Assembly: GCF_000292345.1 (NCBI RefSeq)
Contig: NZ_ALOU01000040.1
Coordinates: 62,001 to 126,000, forward strand
Source: Cupriavidus sp. BIS7
Lineage (GTDB): Bacteria > Pseudomonadota > Gammaproteobacteria > Burkholderiales > Burkholderiaceae
Reading direction: 5' to 3'
Length of the DNA stretch: 64,000 bases
Shown: positions 60,483 to 64,000 of the stretch, piece after piece
Layout of the letters: each line of letters starts with the position of its first letter
Position numbering within the stretch: the stretch's first letter is position 1
The notes under the pieces: generated by a model
Told to the model about the DNA's origin: nothing
What the model saw: the letters and a program-made list of their open reading frames with translations, nothing else
Databases searched by the model: none
Made by a program: the position numbers and the translations under genes

Positions 60483-60555
60483 GGCGTTCTCCGGTTGGCC
60501 GCGCATTGTACGGGACTGTACGGCACGGCCTGCCCGGAGAGGATGGATGAGCGGC

Positions 60556-60987
60556 TTAGTGCTTCGCGCCGGCAATCACCATCCACATCACGCCGAACTT
60601 GTCGGTAACCATGCCAAAGCGCTCGCTGAAGAAGGTCTGCGCGGGCGGCATGACCACCTGGCCACCCTGGGCCAGCGTGTTGATCGTCTTGTCGCACTCG
60701 GCGGCGCTGGCCACCGCCAGCGACAGGCCGAAACCCTTGAACTCGGCCTTGCCCTTGCACTCGCCGTCGGAACCCATGATGACCGCGTCGCCAATGTGCA
60801 GGGCCATGTGCATGATCTTGTCTTCGTTGCCGCTGCCCGGACCGCAGCCCGGACTCGTTGCTTCCTTGGGGGCGTCGCTGAATCTCAGCATGGCTTCCAC
60901 CTTGGCACCCAGGGCGGTCTTGTAGAACTCGGCCGCTTCCTCAGCGCGGCCATCGAAAAACAGATACGGCTGGACATTCGAGGACAT
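60556..60987 (-). CDS. VOC family protein (PhnB-like)
   Basis: Glyoxalase/bleomycin-resistance-fold protein of 143 aa of the PhnB/3-demethylubiquinone-methyltransferase-like type: PYLFFDGRAEEAAEFYKTALGAKVEAMLRF, HMALHIGDAVIMGSD, and the C-terminal FFSERFGMVTDKFGVMWMV. These small proteins often lack the classical metal ligands and have no defined substrate. Cytosolic. Confidence 0.87.
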   Translation of the reverse strand: MSSNVQPYLFFDGRAEEAAEFYKTALGAKVEAMLRFSDAPKEATSPGCGPGSGNEDKIMHMALHIGDAVIMGSDGECKGKAEFKGFGLSLAVASAAECDKTINTLAQGGQVVMPPAQTFFSERFGMVTDKFGVMWMVIAGAKH

Positions 60988-61220
60988 CGATTACTCCTGT
61001 TGGATGGGCGCCCGATATGGCCGGGCGGGGGGTATGCGGCACTTGTGTACGCCGTCCACAAAGACTAGGCGAGGGCTCTAACAATGTCCACATTTATTTT
61101 TGGGGACGGATAAGCCGGAGCGCGAAGGCCCGGTTTTGCCGCCGCTGTTTGGCGCTGACGCCGGGCCATGTCACAATCCACGGTTACGAGTTTCGGGCGC
61201 CGGACCGGCTCGCCGTGTGA

Positions 61221-62600
<1,380 letters not shown>

Positions 62601-62624
62601 GCGGCGGTACGCACCTGACGAAGA

Positions 62625-62654
62625 ACGGCACGAGCGATCGTGCCGTTTTTTTTT
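62625..62654 (+). terminator. Rho-independent terminator of argG
   Basis: ACGGCACGA-GCGA-TCGTGCCGT is a perfect 9-bp stem followed by a run of nine T, 24 bp after the argG stop. Confidence 0.95.
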
Positions 62655-62727
62655 GCGCCAGGCGTTCGCTGCAAATCGCCGCACAACACGGCAAAATGCT
62701 TCCGACCTGCTCACCTGGGAATCCGCC

Positions 62728-63753
62728 ATGCCTGATTTCACCATGCAGTACCGCCGCCTCGGCGCCAGCAACCTGAACGTTTCGGTCCTGTGCCTGGGCA
62801 CGATGATGTTCGCCGACCAGACCGACGAGGCCGAGGCCGCCCGCATCGTCGCCAGCGCGCGTGACCACGGCGTGAATTTCATCGATACCGCCGACGTCTA
62901 CAGCAAGGGGGCATCCGAGCAGATGGTCGGGCGGCTGCTGGCAGGCAATCGCCATGACTGGGTGCTGGCCACCAAGCTTGGCAACGCGATGGGCAGCGGC
63001 CCGAACCAGTCGAACTATTCGCGTGCGTGGATCATGCGCGAGGTGGAAGACAGCCTGCTTCGGCTGGCCACCGGCTTCATCGACATCCTGTACCTGCATC
63101 GCGACTTCCCCGGCGCCAACCTGGAAGAGCCGGTGCGCGCGATGGGTGACCTGATTCGCGCCGGCAAGATTCGCTACTGGGCTGTATCGAACTTCCGCGG
63201 CTGGCGCATTTCCGAAATCGTTGCTTTGTGCGACAGGCTCGGCGTGCCGCGTCCGGTGGCCTGCCAGCCGTATTACAACCTGCTGAACCGGATACCCGAA
63301 GTCGAGATCCTGCCCGCATGCCAGCACTTTGGCCTGGGCGTGGTGCCGTACAGCCCGATCGCTCGCGGCGTGCTGACGGGCAAGTATCTCCCTGGCCAGC
63401 CGCCCGCGGCAGGCTCGCGTGCCGGGCGCGCGGACCGGCGCATCATGGAAACGGAGTTCCGCGAGGAGTCGCTCGTGATCGCGCAGAAGCTGAAGGTTCA
63501 CGCCGAAGGCCGTGGCCTGACGCCGGGCCAGTTCGCCACAGCGTGGGTGCTTGCCAACCCGATCGTCAGTTCGGTGATCGCCGGTCCGCGCACGCTGGCT
63601 CAGTTCGAGGACTACTTTGGCGCCGTGGGCGCGACGCTCTCGCCCGCGGAGGAATCCATGGTCGACGAACTGGTGCCGCGCGGGCATGCGTCGACGCACG
63701 GATACAACGATCCGGGCTATCCGTTCGCAGGCCGTCCCGTCTCCGCCACGTAA
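62728..63753 (+). CDS. aldo/keto reductase
   Basis: NADPH-dependent reductase of 341 aa, TIM-barrel fold. The catalytic tetrad is visible: Asp53 and Tyr58 (FIDTADVYSKG), Lys83 (VLATKLG) and His124 (ILYLHRDFPG). The segment GGxSE-like GASEQMVGRLLAG and YSPIARGVLTGKY place it in the AKR11/12-like group of broad-range reductases. Start at 62728 is set by the N-terminal YRRLGASNLNVSVLCLGTM alignment. Confidence 0.92.
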   Translation: MPDFTMQYRRLGASNLNVSVLCLGTMMFADQTDEAEAARIVASARDHGVNFIDTADVYSKGASEQMVGRLLAGNRHDWVLATKLGNAMGSGPNQSNYSRAWIMREVEDSLLRLATGFIDILYLHRDFPGANLEEPVRAMGDLIRAGKIRYWAVSNFRGWRISEIVALCDRLGVPRPVACQPYYNLLNRIPEVEILPACQHFGLGVVPYSPIARGVLTGKYLPGQPPAAGSRAGRADRRIMETEFREESLVIAQKLKVHAEGRGLTPGQFATAWVLANPIVSSVIAGPRTLAQFEDYFGAVGATLSPAEESMVDELVPRGHASTHGYNDPGYPFAGRPVSAT

Positions 63754-64000
63754 AACGCACTCGCCCCACCGGCACGCGGGTGTGATGCCCAAGCTGCCTG
63801 TTGCGCGATGCGCACGGGTGGCTGTGGCGCTTCGTGTGCTAGCCAACTTCCCTAGGGCAATCCGTAGCGGATGCGCGTAATATGAAAGCACGCAACGGCC
63901 GTCGGATGACGGCCGACTTGCGCGGGGCTATTGAGCCGGTGAAGCCTGCGGAAACGGCAGGCCCGGCGCAACCGGATGCGAAACGTGTCACGTCGTGGCT
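63754..64000 (+). other. structured right-edge region, possible start of another gene
   Basis: After the reductase gene comes a stretch with two strong foldings: CGGCCGTC-GGAT-GACGGCCG (63896-63915) and a nested stem GCCGG/CCGGC around GCCTGC/GCAGGC (63935-63967). A frame is also open from an ATG at 63882 to the edge (MKARNGRRMTADLRGAIEPV at its start), but no ribosome site precedes it and its third-position GC looks lower than in neighbouring genes. It may be a 5' leader or small RNA, or the N terminus of a protein; the sequence ends too soon to decide. Confidence 0.35.

Overview
The window comes from the chromosome or a large replicon of a high-GC beta-proteobacterium of the Burkholderiaceae, most likely Cupriavidus or a close relative. 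Evidence: three Bug-family (TctC-type) periplasmic binding proteins encoded beside catabolic genes without TctA/TctB partners, many LysR, GntR and IclR regulators each paired with a small catabolic cluster, an AtuA-type pair, a lutACB-lldP lactate locus, and strong GC bias at third codon positions. No rRNA, tRNA, prophage, insertion sequence or CRISPR array is visible. I read the genus from gene style, not from a search.

Layout. 1-3536: minus-strand catabolic operon (HutC-type GntR regulator, Bug receptor, aconitase-family large subunit, small subunit cut by the left edge). 3537-9827: a probable Fap-type functional-amyloid or adhesin export operon: Gly-rich secreted protein, small secreted protein, C39 peptidase (FapD-like), FapE-like protein and FapF-like outer-membrane channel. 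It is preceded by a near-consensus sigma-54 promoter and a perfect 18-bp palindrome. 9996-19730: DUF1269 protein, orphan amino-acid-type receptor, SDR, LysR/AtuA/AtuA-C/Bug cluster, a reductase-like protein with a possible Tat signal, acetyltransferase and AMP nucleosidase. 19745-22587: OmpW porin, a leuA gene remnant, an Ig-like lipoprotein. 22834-25496: feoA-feoB plus a Cys-rich FeoC-position protein behind a Fur-like box.

25765-30890: LysR, acyl-CoA dehydrogenase, Bug receptor and CoA-transferase. 31057-36757: lldP-lutB-lutC-lutA opposite an LldR-like regulator, with two AATTGGT-N3-ACCAATT operators. 36802-43178: AI-2E permease, eutB-eutC, YbaK-like deacylase, LysR, KgtP-like symporter. 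43601-49323: small proteins, acyl-CoA dehydrogenase, M16 peptidase. 49521-54795: Ada/AlkA fusion, ogt, thpR, LysE exporter with LysR, and a YcgR flagellar brake behind a sigma-28-like promoter. 54868-63753: IclR, patatin/outer-membrane protein, oxidoreductase-like protein, SIR2, DUF1439, SlyX, VOC protein, argG, aldo/keto reductase. The right edge holds a structured stretch that may open a further gene.

Three patterns cut across genes. A cruciform-forming intergenic element of about 112 bp occurs twice in full and twice in shortened form. A double-hairpin GGGAGAGGGG element occurs twice, each time between convergent genes. At least seven genes end in 8-13 bp tandem duplications, six of which copy the stop codon.
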